NCBI RefSeq assembly: GCF_004339805.1
Contig: NZ_SLUI01000015.1
Span: 1-64,000, forward strand
Length of the DNA stretch: 64,000 nucleotides
Reading direction: 5' to 3'
DNA from: Anaerospora hongkongensis
GTDB lineage: Bacteria; Bacillota; Negativicutes; Sporomusales; DSM-15969
Part shown: positions 27,940-36,666 of the stretch, one piece after another
Numbering within the stretch: position 1 is the stretch's first letter
How the letters are laid out: each line of letters begins with the position of its first letter
Notes under the pieces: generated by a model
The model's input: the letters and a program-made list of their open reading frames with translations, nothing else
Database searches by the model: none
Told to the model about the DNA's origin: nothing
Made by a program: the position numbers and the translations under genes

Positions 27940-30317
27940 TTTGTGGTTTCCTCCATTAATCGTTTGGCGATAGCAACGGCAGCTACGCCGTCAGGGGCAT
28001 ACGTGTCGGCTCCGGCTTTTGCTGCATACTCCTGAGTGAGCACTGCGCCGCCGACGATCGTTTTTGTTGAGAGACCGGCATCTTTTAGTGCTTTTATGGT
28101 TGAATCAATTTGTGGCATCGTAGTAGTCATTAATGCACAAAGTCCAACGATATGCGCTTGATTGCTGTAGGCTGCTTCGACTATTGTTTGCGCGTCTACA
28201 TCTTTACCAAGATCAATAACCGTAAATCCATTGTTTTCTAGCAGAGCGGCGACAATATTTTTGCCGAGATCATGGATATCGCCCTTTACAGTAGCCAGCA
28301 CTACTTTTCCACGGCTGGCAGTACTGTGTGCCGGTAAAATTTCCTTAATGGTCAGGAATGCGGCCCGCATCGATTCGGCAGCCAGCATGACTTGCGGCAG
28401 GTAGCAGCGGCCTGCTCCATAAGCAGCACCAATATTATTCATAGCTGCCGTCAAGGCGTTATCGGTGATATCAAGTGCATTTTGCCCTTCAGCCAGTGCC
28501 TGCCGTACCAGCGGAACAACCGCTTCTTTTTCGCCGTCTTCTACCGCAATGCGAATTTGATCGAGCAGGCTGCCGGTGTTTTCGGCGGCTTTAGCAGGAG
28601 CACTTGGTGGTGCCGCTCCGAAAACGGTACTGTAGTGTTTTCCGCTTTTATCATGACCTAAGAGTGCCTGCGCAGTTGTTACGATATCCTGCATCATGGG
28701 ATCATAGGGGTTAAGAATTGGTGCATCAAGGCCTGCTGCCAGACTCATGGCACAAAAGGCGGCATTCATTAAATCACGCCGGGGTAATCCGTAAGAAATA
28801 TTGCTTAAGCCCATTACGGTCGGGTACCCAAAATGCTGACGATACAGTCTGAGCGTATCCAGTGTTTCCAGTGCAGCTTGCTTTTCAGCGGCAACAGTTA
28901 GGACTAAGGCATCGAGCAGCAGGTCATTTGGCCGCAGACCGGCAGCAAAAGCCGCCTCCACGATTGTGTGAATTACGGCAAGGCGCTCCTGAGCCGTTTG
29001 GGGAACGCCGCCAGGAGCTATCGGCAGGCATAAGACTGCTGCACCATATTTTTTAGCTAATGGGAGAAAACTTTCCAGCCGTTCCGGTTCTGCACTTACC
29101 GAGTTAATCAGCGCTCTGCCGGGATACGCTTTTAAACCTGCTTCTAAAGCAGCCGTATCGGTAGTATCAATCGCCAGCGGTACATCCACCAGCATTGATA
29201 ATTCTTTGATTGCCTGTGTCATGGCTGCTGCCTGGTCAATGCCAGGGACGCCCATGTTGACATCCAGGATTTTTGCGCCTGCCCGGACTTGCCCGATTGC
29301 CTCTTTTTTTACGGAAATATACTGACCTTCTTTAATATCGGCAGCTAGTGCCTTGCGTCCAGTAGGGTTAATACGTTCCCCTATAACGGCAGTGGGAAAG
29401 GAGGGACCAAGGAAAACGGTTTTGCTGCGGCTGGTAAGTGCCGTATACGCTGGTATTTGACGCTCAGGCAGGGCTGCAGCGCAGCTATCCACTGCTTGCC
29501 GGATCGCTTTAATGTGGTCAGGCGTTGTACCGCAGCAGCCGCCGATATAAGATACTCCTGCAGCTAATAAACGTGGTATCCAGTCGGCCATTTGTACAGC
29601 ACTCATGGGGAATACAGTTTGACCATTAATAAGCTCCGGCATGCCGGCATTAGCCTGAATACTAATAGGCAAGCTGGTTGTTTTGGCAATGATTTCGGCA
29701 ATTGGCAGCAGTTGGGCCGGGCCAAGCGAGCAATTGGCGCCAATAACGGATGCACCCATTGCTTCTAAAATAATTGTTGCCGTCTGGGGATCGGTGCCGG
29801 TAACGGTGCGACCGTCTGATCCGTAAGACAGCTGGCAAATGACCGGCTTATTTGTTGCTGCTTTTGCGGCCAGCAGGGCAGCCCGCATTTCCTGAATATC
29901 AATGATCGTTTCTATTAGTATATAATCAACACCGGCTTCAGCCAGTGCGCAAATTTGCTCATAGAAAACATCATAAGCTTCATCAAAGCTCAAGTTGCCG
30001 ATAGGGGCAATAAATTTGCCTGTTGGACCTACGGAGCCGGCAATTTTTGTATGGGGACCGCAGGCAAGGCGTGCCGCTTGAACCGCGCTTTTATTTAGCT
30101 CCGATACCTTATCAGTGAGACCAAAGTGCTGCAGTTTAATCCGGTTGGCACCGAACGTGTTTGTTTCGATGATCGTTGCACCGCTTGCAATATATTGCCG
30201 GTGAATAGCGGTAATGATCTCCGGCTGATCGATATTATATAACTCCGGACAGTAGCCAAGCGGCAAACCTGCTTGCTGGAGCATCGTACCCATGGCACCA
30301 TCAAATATGTGTATCAT
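27936..30317 (-). CDS. metH: Cobalamin-dependent methionine synthase lacking the activation domain
   Basis: A 793-residue enzyme transferring methyl from methyl-THF to homocysteine. Domains in order: homocysteine/zinc-binding (1-~290, with GANCSLGP and GGCCGTTP cysteines), pterin-binding (~310-560, with GERINPTGRKAL and DVNMGVPG), cobalamin cap (~590-670) and B12-binding (~670-793, with GDIHDLGKNIVAALL holding the cobalt-ligand histidine). The C-terminal reactivation domain of E. coli MetH is missing here and is encoded by the preceding gene. AAGGAGAG precedes the ATG. Confidence 0.93.
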   Translation of the reverse strand: MIHIFDGAMGTMLQQAGLPLGYCPELYNIDQPEIITAIHRQYIASGATIIETNTFGANRIKLQHFGLTDKVSELNKSAVQAARLACGPHTKIAGSVGPTGKFIAPIGNLSFDEAYDVFYEQICALAEAGVDYILIETIIDIQEMRAALLAAKAATNKPVICQLSYGSDGRTVTGTDPQTATIILEAMGASVIGANCSLGPAQLLPIAEIIAKTTSLPISIQANAGMPELINGQTVFPMSAVQMADWIPRLLAAGVSYIGGCCGTTPDHIKAIRQAVDSCAAALPERQIPAYTALTSRSKTVFLGPSFPTAVIGERINPTGRKALAADIKEGQYISVKKEAIGQVRAGAKILDVNMGVPGIDQAAAMTQAIKELSMLVDVPLAIDTTDTAALEAGLKAYPGRALINSVSAEPERLESFLPLAKKYGAAVLCLPIAPGGVPQTAQERLAVIHTIVEAAFAAGLRPNDLLLDALVLTVAAEKQAALETLDTLRLYRQHFGYPTVMGLSNISYGLPRRDLMNAAFCAMSLAAGLDAPILNPYDPMMQDIVTTAQALLGHDKSGKHYSTVFGAAPPSAPAKAAENTGSLLDQIRIAVEDGEKEAVVPLVRQALAEGQNALDITDNALTAAMNNIGAAYGAGRCYLPQVMLAAESMRAAFLTIKEILPAHSTASRGKVVLATVKGDIHDLGKNIVAALLENNGFTVIDLGKDVDAQTIVEAAYSNQAHIVGLCALMTTTMPQIDSTIKALKDAGLSTKTIVGGAVLTQEYAAKAGADTYAPDGVAAVAIAKRLMEETTK

Positions 30318-30373
30318 CTTAACTCTCCTTTCCTATATAAAGGCATTAGTTTTGAAATAAAGTTTGGTAATCA

Positions 30374-31054
30374 TCACTCTTTCCTGCTTGCACAGTGTGT
30401 TTGGGTACAATTCAGGCAGGACTTCGCTTTTTCTTTATTCTCCTGCGGGACAGCCGAAGTGCGGGGAATAAATCCAATTACAGCTGAAACTGATTTCCGG
30501 GGAGACATCATGGCCGTATCCGTTACCGATATCCCGATTTGTTCAGCACCGGCGAGGGTTATAATCGCCGCTTGAGCGGTTATGTCCCAATTGCCATAGC
30601 CGGGGCTGAAACGCCAGGTAGTGGTATACCCCTGCCTGGCTGCCTGTTGATTAATCAACTCATTTAATTGATCAGCGACCATTTCAACAGCAGTCGTTGC
30701 GGCAGCATCCAGGAGTAATGCCGCTGTATATTCGCCTTTGGCAAAATGAGCAGCAAGGGCCTGCTCTAGCTCACTGCCAATTGTTACGGCCATTACGGCA
30801 ATCTTTTCGGCGCCAGCTAAGTGTTTTTTTACGGTTGCGCCTGTAAGCGCCAGCGGCTGATCAGCAGCAATCACTGCTGCTTCCGGCTGGTAAGGATATA
30901 TTTCATAAATACCCATAGGCTTTGCTAAGCTTTGTACATCAAGGCAGGCTTCACTTATTAGTTTAGCAGGGAAATCCTCGCTTCGTGCCAGTCCGGCGTA
31001 ACGGCGGGTTTCCTTTTCATCGATCTGTTGCAGGGCAGCGTTATAAACCGGCAT
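30374..31054 (-). CDS. Methionine synthase activation (AdoMet-binding) domain protein
   Basis: A 226-residue stand-alone version of the MetH C-terminal domain, which binds SAM for reductive re-methylation of oxidised cobalamin. Visible are the RFSPGYGNWDI motif near residue 155, matching the family RxSPGY signature, and the SVSAVIGF segment near 200. The C-terminus carries three cysteines (CLNCTQTHC). ATG 31054 follows GGAGGG; the frame further upstream enters the riboswitch expression platform. It is the first gene of a split metH operon directly under the SAM riboswitch. Confidence 0.88.
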   Translation of the reverse strand: MPVYNAALQQIDEKETRRYAGLARSEDFPAKLISEACLDVQSLAKPMGIYEIYPYQPEAAVIAADQPLALTGATVKKHLAGAEKIAVMAVTIGSELEQALAAHFAKGEYTAALLLDAAATTAVEMVADQLNELINQQAARQGYTTTWRFSPGYGNWDITAQAAIITLAGAEQIGISVTDTAMMSPRKSVSAVIGFIPRTSAVPQENKEKAKSCLNCTQTHCASRKE

Positions 31055-31080
31055 GGATTTCCCTCCTGTATAATACATAA

Positions 31081-31220
31081 GCCCCCAATCCGCGAGGGAA
31101 AGGGGGCGATACCTTTCCTCTCATCTTTCAGGAATATTTCCTGCTGGATTTGGCACCACTGCATTTCTGCCGGTTGCCGGGTGTCATCGGGCCAGTCCCT
31201 CGACCTCTCTGGATAAGAGA
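31081..31220 (-). ncRNA. SAM-I (S-box) riboswitch with expression platform
   Basis: The minus strand shows the S-box landmarks: CTTATCCAGAGAGGTCGAGG, GGACTGGCCCGATGA, ACCCGGCAACCGGCAG, TGGTGCCAAATCC and a closing GATGAGAGG. P1 pairs CTCTTATC (31219-31212) with GATGAGAG (31125-31118). Downstream, GCCCCC/GGGGGC can form a hairpin without a T-run. TTTCCCTC at 31101-31094 is exactly complementary to GAGGGAAA (31065-31058), which covers the ribosome binding site of the next gene, suggesting translational control. Confidence 0.95.
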
Positions 31221-31249
31221 TATAAGTATGTAGTTATCGTAATGCAATT

Positions 31250-31279
31250 ACTATATCGTAAAAGACAAGATGTTGTCAA
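31250..31279 (-). promoter_or_regulatory. Sigma-A promoter of the SAM riboswitch-metHF operon
   Basis: On the minus strand TTGACA (31279-31274), 18-base spacer, TATAGT (31255-31250). Start of transcription would fall just before the S-box aptamer. Confidence 0.8.
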
Positions 31280-31428
31280 CTAAAGGTTCGGATTTGTATT
31301 TATGTTAACTATCTTTGCTGTTTTTATCTACAAAACTTGAAATTATTATGTAAATCTAAAAAATATCTTCCTTAACTATAGTCATTTCTGCTGTCGGAAG
31401 TGTTTTTTTGCAGGAGAAAGGTGGTTTT

Positions 31429-31461
31429 ATGTGGAAATCCAGGAAGACTTACATTAGATGA
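31429..31461 (+). CDS. Possible 10-codon upstream ORF before soj
   Basis: ATG follows a good AAAGGTGG site; the predicted peptide is MWKSRKTYIR. Its stop codon overlaps the ribosome binding region of soj, so translation could couple to soj. It may be chance; 31280-31428 otherwise shows nothing but AT-rich DNA. Confidence 0.3.
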   Translation: MWKSRKTYIR

Positions 31462-31472
31462 GGTGAATTATT

Positions 31473-32234
31473 TTGGTTAAAGTGATCGCCATTGCCAATC
31501 AGAAGGGAGGCGTTGGAAAAACAACAACGTCCGTTAATCTGAGTGCCTGCTTGGCTGCTCTTGGCAAAAAGGTACTGCTTGTTGATATAGATCCGCAAGG
31601 CAATTCTACGAGTGGTCTGGGAGTAAATAAATCAACTGTTAAACGGTGTGTGTATGATGCGTTGGTTAATGATGTACCGATTGAATCATTAACAATTCAA
31701 ACAGAGGTTCCGAATTTATCCTTATTACCGGCGACAATTCAGTTGGCAGGTGCTGAAATCGAACTTGTTTCGATTATGTCGCGTGAGACAAAAGTTAAAC
31801 GTGCACTGGATAAAATTAAGTATAGTTATGATTTTATTCTTATTGATTGTCCACCGTCACTCGGCCTTTTAACAATCAATTCCCTAACTGCTGCAAACTC
31901 TGTGCTGGTACCGATACAGTGCGAGTTCTATGCCTTGGAAGGATTAACGCAGTTAATGAATACCATACAATTGGTACAGAAAAATTTAAACCCTTCCCTG
32001 ACTTTGGAAGGTGTCGTTCTTACGATGTTTGATGCCCGTACCAACCTTTCTATACAGGTTGTGGATGAGGTGAAAAATCATTTTCGCAATAAAGTCTATC
32101 AAACAATTATTCCGCGTAATGTCCGCTTAAGTGAAGCACCTAGTCATGGACAACCGGTAATGATTTATGATCCGAAATCAAAAGGTGCAGAAGTCTATTT
32201 TGATTTGGCTAAAGAGGTGATTGGCGATGAGTAA
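31473..32234 (+). CDS. soj: ParA-type ATPase Soj
   Basis: A 253-residue deviant Walker ATPase that with ParB segregates the origin region and can regulate DnaA. The deviant Walker A is ANQKGGVGKTTTSVNL near residue 8-23, and DIDPQGNSTSGLG follows near 40. Walker B lies in FILIDCPPSLGLLTINSL near 120. Start is TTG at 31473 with GAGGTGA upstream, common for this position. It overlaps spo0J by eight bases. Confidence 0.96.
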   Translation: MVKVIAIANQKGGVGKTTTSVNLSACLAALGKKVLLVDIDPQGNSTSGLGVNKSTVKRCVYDALVNDVPIESLTIQTEVPNLSLLPATIQLAGAEIELVSIMSRETKVKRALDKIKYSYDFILIDCPPSLGLLTINSLTAANSVLVPIQCEFYALEGLTQLMNTIQLVQKNLNPSLTLEGVVLTMFDARTNLSIQVVDEVKNHFRNKVYQTIIPRNVRLSEAPSHGQPVMIYDPKSKGAEVYFDLAKEVIGDE

Positions 32235-33129
32235 ACGTGGATTAGGCCGTGGTTTGGATGCATTAATACAAACATCATCAACAGCGAATACCGATCAATT
32301 GGGGCCAACTTCCGATATTCCAGTAACGATGATTACTGCTAACAAATTTCAGCCCCGTCGGGTATTTGATTCTGAAGCATTGGCTGATTTGGCTCAATCG
32401 ATTAAGCAATATGGTATTGTTCAGCCCATTGTTGTAAGGAAGACCTTAAACGGCTATGAATTAGTTGCTGGTGAGCGACGCTGGCGAGCTGCTCAGTTGG
32501 CTGGATTAAAAATTGTACCGGCAGTTATCAAAGAGTATACTGATGCCGAAATGACCGAAATTGCCTTAATAGAAAATTTGCAACGGGAAGACTTGAATCC
32601 AATAGAAGAAGCTTTTGCGTATAAGAAGCTCATGGAAGAATTCGGATTGACACAGGAGGAAGTAGCTCGCAAGATCGGCCGCAGTCGTTCGCACATTGCC
32701 AATATTGTCCGGTTACTCAACCTGGTCGCACCTGTGCAGGAATTTGTTTCACGTGGAACATTATCGATGGGACAGGCTAGACCAATTTTATCACTGGAAA
32801 GTGAAGAGCTACAGCTTGAAGCAGCGGAAATTATTATTGAAGAAGATTTATCTGCTCGTGATGCTGAAGAATTAGTAAAGCGATTGGCGACAGCACCACG
32901 TGCTAAAAAACAAGTGCAGCCGGAAAAGAGAGAATTCTTTCTAGTGGAGGCTGAGGATCGCCTTAAAATGATTTTGGGAACACAAGTAAAGATTAAGCCC
33001 GGGAAAATGAAAAGTAAAATCGAAATTGAGTTTTACTCAGGTGATGATTTGGAACGTATTATTGAAACTCTTGGCGGGCCACAGGCAGAAGCTGCTGCCA
33101 GTAAGCTGCAGGGACCATTAGTAGTATAA
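32227..33129 (+). CDS. spo0J: Chromosome partitioning protein ParB/Spo0J
   Basis: A 300-residue CTP-dependent clamp that loads at parS. It begins KRGLGRGLDALI, as most chromosomal ParBs do. The ParB/sulfiredoxin core has FQPRRVF near 40 and the GERRWRAAQLAGL patch near 80. The HTH TQEEVARKIGRSRSHIANIVRLLNL is near 145-170. ATG 32227, inside the end of soj, has AGAGGTGA seven bases away. Two parS sites lie in and right after the gene. Confidence 0.96.
   Translation: MSKRGLGRGLDALIQTSSTANTDQLGPTSDIPVTMITANKFQPRRVFDSEALADLAQSIKQYGIVQPIVVRKTLNGYELVAGERRWRAAQLAGLKIVPAVIKEYTDAEMTEIALIENLQREDLNPIEEAFAYKKLMEEFGLTQEEVARKIGRSRSHIANIVRLLNLVAPVQEFVSRGTLSMGQARPILSLESEELQLEAAEIIIEEDLSARDAEELVKRLATAPRAKKQVQPEKREFFLVEAEDRLKMILGTQVKIKPGKMKSKIEIEFYSGDDLERIIETLGGPQAEAAASKLQGPLVV
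32745..32760. promoter_or_regulatory. parS site inside spo0J
   Basis: TGTTTCACGTGGAACA, one base from the fully symmetric parS and fitting the Bacillus consensus. A parS within spo0J is also found in B. subtilis. Confidence 0.9.
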
Positions 33130-33145
33130 TGTTTCACGTGAAACA
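33130..33145. promoter_or_regulatory. Perfect parS site after spo0J
   Basis: TGTTTCACGTGAAACA, the perfect 16-bp palindrome, begins at the base following the spo0J stop codon. Confidence 0.95.
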
Positions 33146-33192
33146 AAAAGTTAGGTAGCCTTAAGCTGACGACAAAGATAACAGGTGATGTG

Positions 33193-34611
33193 ATGGATAA
33201 AACAGTTCGGATTGAGAAAGATCTCCTCGGAGAACGAGAAGTTTCGCAAACAGCATATTACGGAATCCACACTGTAAGGGCAGTCGAAAATTTTTCGATG
33301 AGCGGTTACGCAGTAAATAGTACACTTATTAAGGCTATTGCCTTAATTAAGAAAGCGGCAGCACAGGCCAATTGCGAACTTGGTTATCTAGCTCCTGAGC
33401 TGAGTAAGGCTATTTGTCAGGCTGCAGAAGAAGTGATGACAGGCCAGTGGCAAGAGCAGTTTGTTGTTGATGCGTTGCAGGGGGGAGCCGGCACCTCAAC
33501 TAATATGAATGTCAACGAAGTTTTAGCAAACCGGGCAATTGAAATATTGGGTGGTGAATGTGGGGATTATCACTTGGTACACCCATTGAATCATGTAAAT
33601 CTTCATCAATCAACGAATGATATTTATCCTACAGCACTAAGAATAGCCGCAATCTGGTTATTGCAGCCACTGAGTGAAGCCTGTGCGCTTTTACAGCAGC
33701 GCTTGCAGGAAAAAGAGGCGGAATTTGCCGGTATTGTTAAAGTTGGGCGTACGCAGTTACAGGATGCAGTGCCAATTATGCTAGGCCAGGAATTCAGTGC
33801 ATATGCTCAGGCTATCTCGCGTGACAGATGGCGTCTGTATAAAGTGGAAGAACGGCTTCGTCAGACCAATCTAGGTGGAACGGCAGTCGGTACAGGCATG
33901 AATGCTGATCAAAAATATATTTACTTAATTAATGAACGAGCCAGACAACTTGCAAAAATTGGCCTCACCAGGGCTGAAAATATGGTCGATACAACGCAAA
34001 ATGCCGATGTTTTTGTAGAAGTTTCCGGGTTAATCAAAGCACTTGCCGTTAATTTGAATAAAATAGCAAATGATCTGCGGTTATTGTCGTCAGGGCCGGC
34101 AGCGGGCCTGGGAGAAATACGATTACCGGAGAGACAGGCAGGTTCTTCGCTTATGCCCGGAAAAGTTAACCCGGTTATTCCCGAGGCAGTGAACCAAGTT
34201 GCTTTTCATGTGATTGCCGGTGATGCGGCTATAACAATGGCCGCACAGGGCGGTCAGCTGGAATTAAATGCGTTTCTGCCGTTAATTGCCCATCATTTGC
34301 TGGGGAACATTCAAATGCTAAGTCGCTGTGTTGCTGCATTCGAAGAATTATGTGTTCGTGGTATTGAAGCCAATCAAGCAAGATGCCATCAGTTGCTGGA
34401 GAATAGTCTGGCGACTGCAGCTGCCCTCGTGCCGTATGTAGGTTATGACCAGGCAACGAAGGCAGCCCGTTACGCTTACCACAATGCAATGCCGGTAAAA
34501 CAAGCGGCTGTAGAATTAGGTTTAGTTAGTAGTGAAGACTGCATAACAATTTTTGATGTGCAAAAAATGACACATCCTCTACAGCGTAAAACTAGTCCAC
34601 CACTTCGATAA
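33193..34611 (+). CDS. aspA: Aspartate ammonia-lyase
   Basis: A 472-residue member of the aspartase/fumarase superfamily, converting aspartate to fumarate and ammonia. The N-terminus (RIEKDLLGEREV...YYGIHTVRAVENF) is aspartase-type, and the signature GSSLMPGKVNP is near residue 318. TSTNMNVNEV and HPLNHVNLHQSTND, substrate contacts, are present. ATG 33193 has AGGTGATG ahead. It sits 20 bases upstream of hydF, so the two are co-transcribed. In several anaerobes an aspA gene accompanies [FeFe]-hydrogenase maturation genes, so ammonia supply for the H-cluster bridge may be a role; this is inference. Confidence 0.92.
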   Translation: MDKTVRIEKDLLGEREVSQTAYYGIHTVRAVENFSMSGYAVNSTLIKAIALIKKAAAQANCELGYLAPELSKAICQAAEEVMTGQWQEQFVVDALQGGAGTSTNMNVNEVLANRAIEILGGECGDYHLVHPLNHVNLHQSTNDIYPTALRIAAIWLLQPLSEACALLQQRLQEKEAEFAGIVKVGRTQLQDAVPIMLGQEFSAYAQAISRDRWRLYKVEERLRQTNLGGTAVGTGMNADQKYIYLINERARQLAKIGLTRAENMVDTTQNADVFVEVSGLIKALAVNLNKIANDLRLLSSGPAAGLGEIRLPERQAGSSLMPGKVNPVIPEAVNQVAFHVIAGDAAITMAAQGGQLELNAFLPLIAHHLLGNIQMLSRCVAAFEELCVRGIEANQARCHQLLENSLATAAALVPYVGYDQATKAARYAYHNAMPVKQAAVELGLVSSEDCITIFDVQKMTHPLQRKTSPPLR

Positions 34612-34631
34612 TATAGAAATGAGGAATATGT

Positions 34632-35855
34632 ATGCAAGATACACCGAAAGGCTCAAGACTGCATATTGCTATTTTTGGTCGTCGAAATGCCGGAAAATCC
34701 AGCCTGATTAACGCGCTGACGAACCAGGATATAGCTCTAGTATCGGATATACCGGGGACTACGACTGATCCTGTCTATAAAGCTATGGAAATTCTGCCTT
34801 TAGGACCAGTTATGATGATTGATACTGCAGGTATTGATGATGTCGGCGATTTAGGTGCCTTGAGAGTGGAACGTACGATGCAGGTCTTGAATAAGACGGA
34901 TCTGGCAGTTGTCGTAATTGATCCTGCTGCGGGAATTACTGAATTTGAGATGTCTCTCAAAGAGAACATCAGTAAACGCAATATTCCAATGGTAGCGGTT
35001 GTGAATAAGGCAGATCTAATCACGCCTGAGCAGGACGTTCTAGCCTTATGGGAAAAAGAGCTAGATCTCAAAATTTACTCGCTCAGCGCTCAAACTAAGC
35101 TGGGGATCGAAGAATTAAAACGGCTGCTGATCGAGAAGGCACCGGCTGACTGGGAGGGAACACCGGTTATTGGTGACTTACTGCAAGGTGGAGATACGGT
35201 TGTACTGGTAGTGCCTATCGATACGGCTGCGCCTAAAGGGCGGCTTATTCTACCGCAAGTACAAACAATTCGCGATATATTGGATCATGATGCCTCTTGT
35301 GTTGTCGTAAAAGAGCGGGAATTAAAAGATGCGCTGGCAAACCTGCGTCAGCCGCCACGCATGGTGGTAACAGATTCCCAGGAGTTCTTAAAGGTAGATG
35401 CTGATACACCGGAAAATGTATTGCTGACTTCTTTTTCTATTCTGATGGCACGTCATAAGGGGGACTTAGAGACTCTGGTGGCGGGGGCTAAAGCCATTGA
35501 TAAGCTGCAGCCGGGGGATAAAGTGCTGATCGCAGAAGGCTGCACGCATCACCGTCAGGCAGATGATATCGGCAAAGTGAAAATTCCCCGCTGGCTGCGC
35601 CAGTCGGTGGGGGGAGAATTGCATTTTGACTGGGTTTCAGGGATCGATTTTCCCCAGGATATCAGCCAATATCAGCTGATCGTACACTGCGGTTCTTGTA
35701 TGCTCAACCGCCGGGAAATGTTATATCGTCTGGCCGTGGCAAGAGAAAAGCAGGTGCCTATCGTCAATTACGGGGTATTAATTGCCAAAATTCATGGTAT
35801 ATTGTATCGGGCACTGGGGCCTTTTCCGCTGGCACAAATGATTTTAGACGAATAG
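34632..35855 (+). CDS. hydF: [FeFe]-hydrogenase H-cluster maturation GTPase HydF
   Basis: A 407-residue maturase scaffold that assembles the 2Fe subcluster and delivers it to the hydrogenase. G domain: GRRNAGKSSLINAL near residue 16, DTAGIDD near 60 and NKAD near 121. The C-terminal FeS domain has the ligand histidine/cysteine set in CTHHRQ near 305 and HCGSC near 355. HydE and HydG are not in this window. It indicates that the organism makes an [FeFe] hydrogenase. Confidence 0.95.
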   Translation: MQDTPKGSRLHIAIFGRRNAGKSSLINALTNQDIALVSDIPGTTTDPVYKAMEILPLGPVMMIDTAGIDDVGDLGALRVERTMQVLNKTDLAVVVIDPAAGITEFEMSLKENISKRNIPMVAVVNKADLITPEQDVLALWEKELDLKIYSLSAQTKLGIEELKRLLIEKAPADWEGTPVIGDLLQGGDTVVLVVPIDTAAPKGRLILPQVQTIRDILDHDASCVVVKERELKDALANLRQPPRMVVTDSQEFLKVDADTPENVLLTSFSILMARHKGDLETLVAGAKAIDKLQPGDKVLIAEGCTHHRQADDIGKVKIPRWLRQSVGGELHFDWVSGIDFPQDISQYQLIVHCGSCMLNRREMLYRLAVAREKQVPIVNYGVLIAKIHGILYRALGPFPLAQMILDE

Positions 35856-35957
35856 CAGCTTAGTTTGAGGCTGCCTGGCAGCCGGACATTGAATAGATAG
35901 AAATTGCTGCAGTAGACATAGCTTTGGCAGAGCATGCCGGTGGCAAAGGAGGCAGGA

Positions 35958-36635
35958 ATGAAAGGGACAGTAGTGAATGCTGTGTCAATATTAGCAGGAT
36001 CATTAGTCGGCTTATTACTCAAAAGCGGTATCCCCGAAAGAAGTCAGAAGACGATTATGCAGGGACTTGGCATGGCAACCTTTATTATCGGAGTACAGAT
36101 GGCGATAAAATCACAAAATATCCTGATCGTAATTTTAAGTATTGTAGCTGGAGCATTAGTGGGAGAAGCCCTGAAAATTGATGCAAGGCTTGAGAGCCTG
36201 GGAGACTGGCTGACGGCGAAAGTCGGTACACGCTATGGCAATGTAGGGGAAGGTTTTATAACTGCAAGTCTGGTGTATTGTGTTGGCGCCATGGCTATTG
36301 TTGGTGCCATTCAGGACGGTCTTACCGGTGATGCCTCTACCTTATATGCCAAATCGATTTTGGATGGGGTCTTATCAATCGTTTTATCGTCCAGTATGGG
36401 AATTGGCGTGGCATTTTCCATACTGCCAATTTTTATCTATCAAGGCGGAATCACTTTACTGGCCGGTCAAATCGGCAGCATATTTTCCGAAAGTGTTATC
36501 AGAGAAATGACGGCTGTGGGCGGAGTACTGATTTTAGGAATCGCAATGATTATAATGGATATAAAAAAAATCAATGTTGCTAATCTGCTGCCTGCAATAC
36601 CATTGGCGGCTGTCATCACACTGTTATGGTCATAA
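35958..36635 (+). CDS. DUF554 membrane protein
   Basis: A 225-residue polytopic membrane protein of the DUF554 (YdfK-like) family: KGTVVNAVSILAGSLVGLLL at the start, then about six more hydrophobic segments, with the conserved GVQMAI...GALVGE and CVGAMAIVGAIQDG blocks. Its function is not established. AAGGAGG lies before ATG 35958; the longer frame from 35934 has no site. It follows hydF by 100 bases. Confidence 0.85.
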   Translation: MKGTVVNAVSILAGSLVGLLLKSGIPERSQKTIMQGLGMATFIIGVQMAIKSQNILIVILSIVAGALVGEALKIDARLESLGDWLTAKVGTRYGNVGEGFITASLVYCVGAMAIVGAIQDGLTGDASTLYAKSILDGVLSIVLSSSMGIGVAFSILPIFIYQGGITLLAGQIGSIFSESVIREMTAVGGVLILGIAMIIMDIKKINVANLLPAIPLAAVITLLWS

Positions 36636-36666
36636 GTGTAGTTTGCTGGGGAAGGATGTTATAAAA

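Noticed and set aside
32997..33010. Second Noc-binding site in spo0J (AGCCCGGGAAAATG)
   Set aside because: Only the right half matches the NBS; the left half is wrong.
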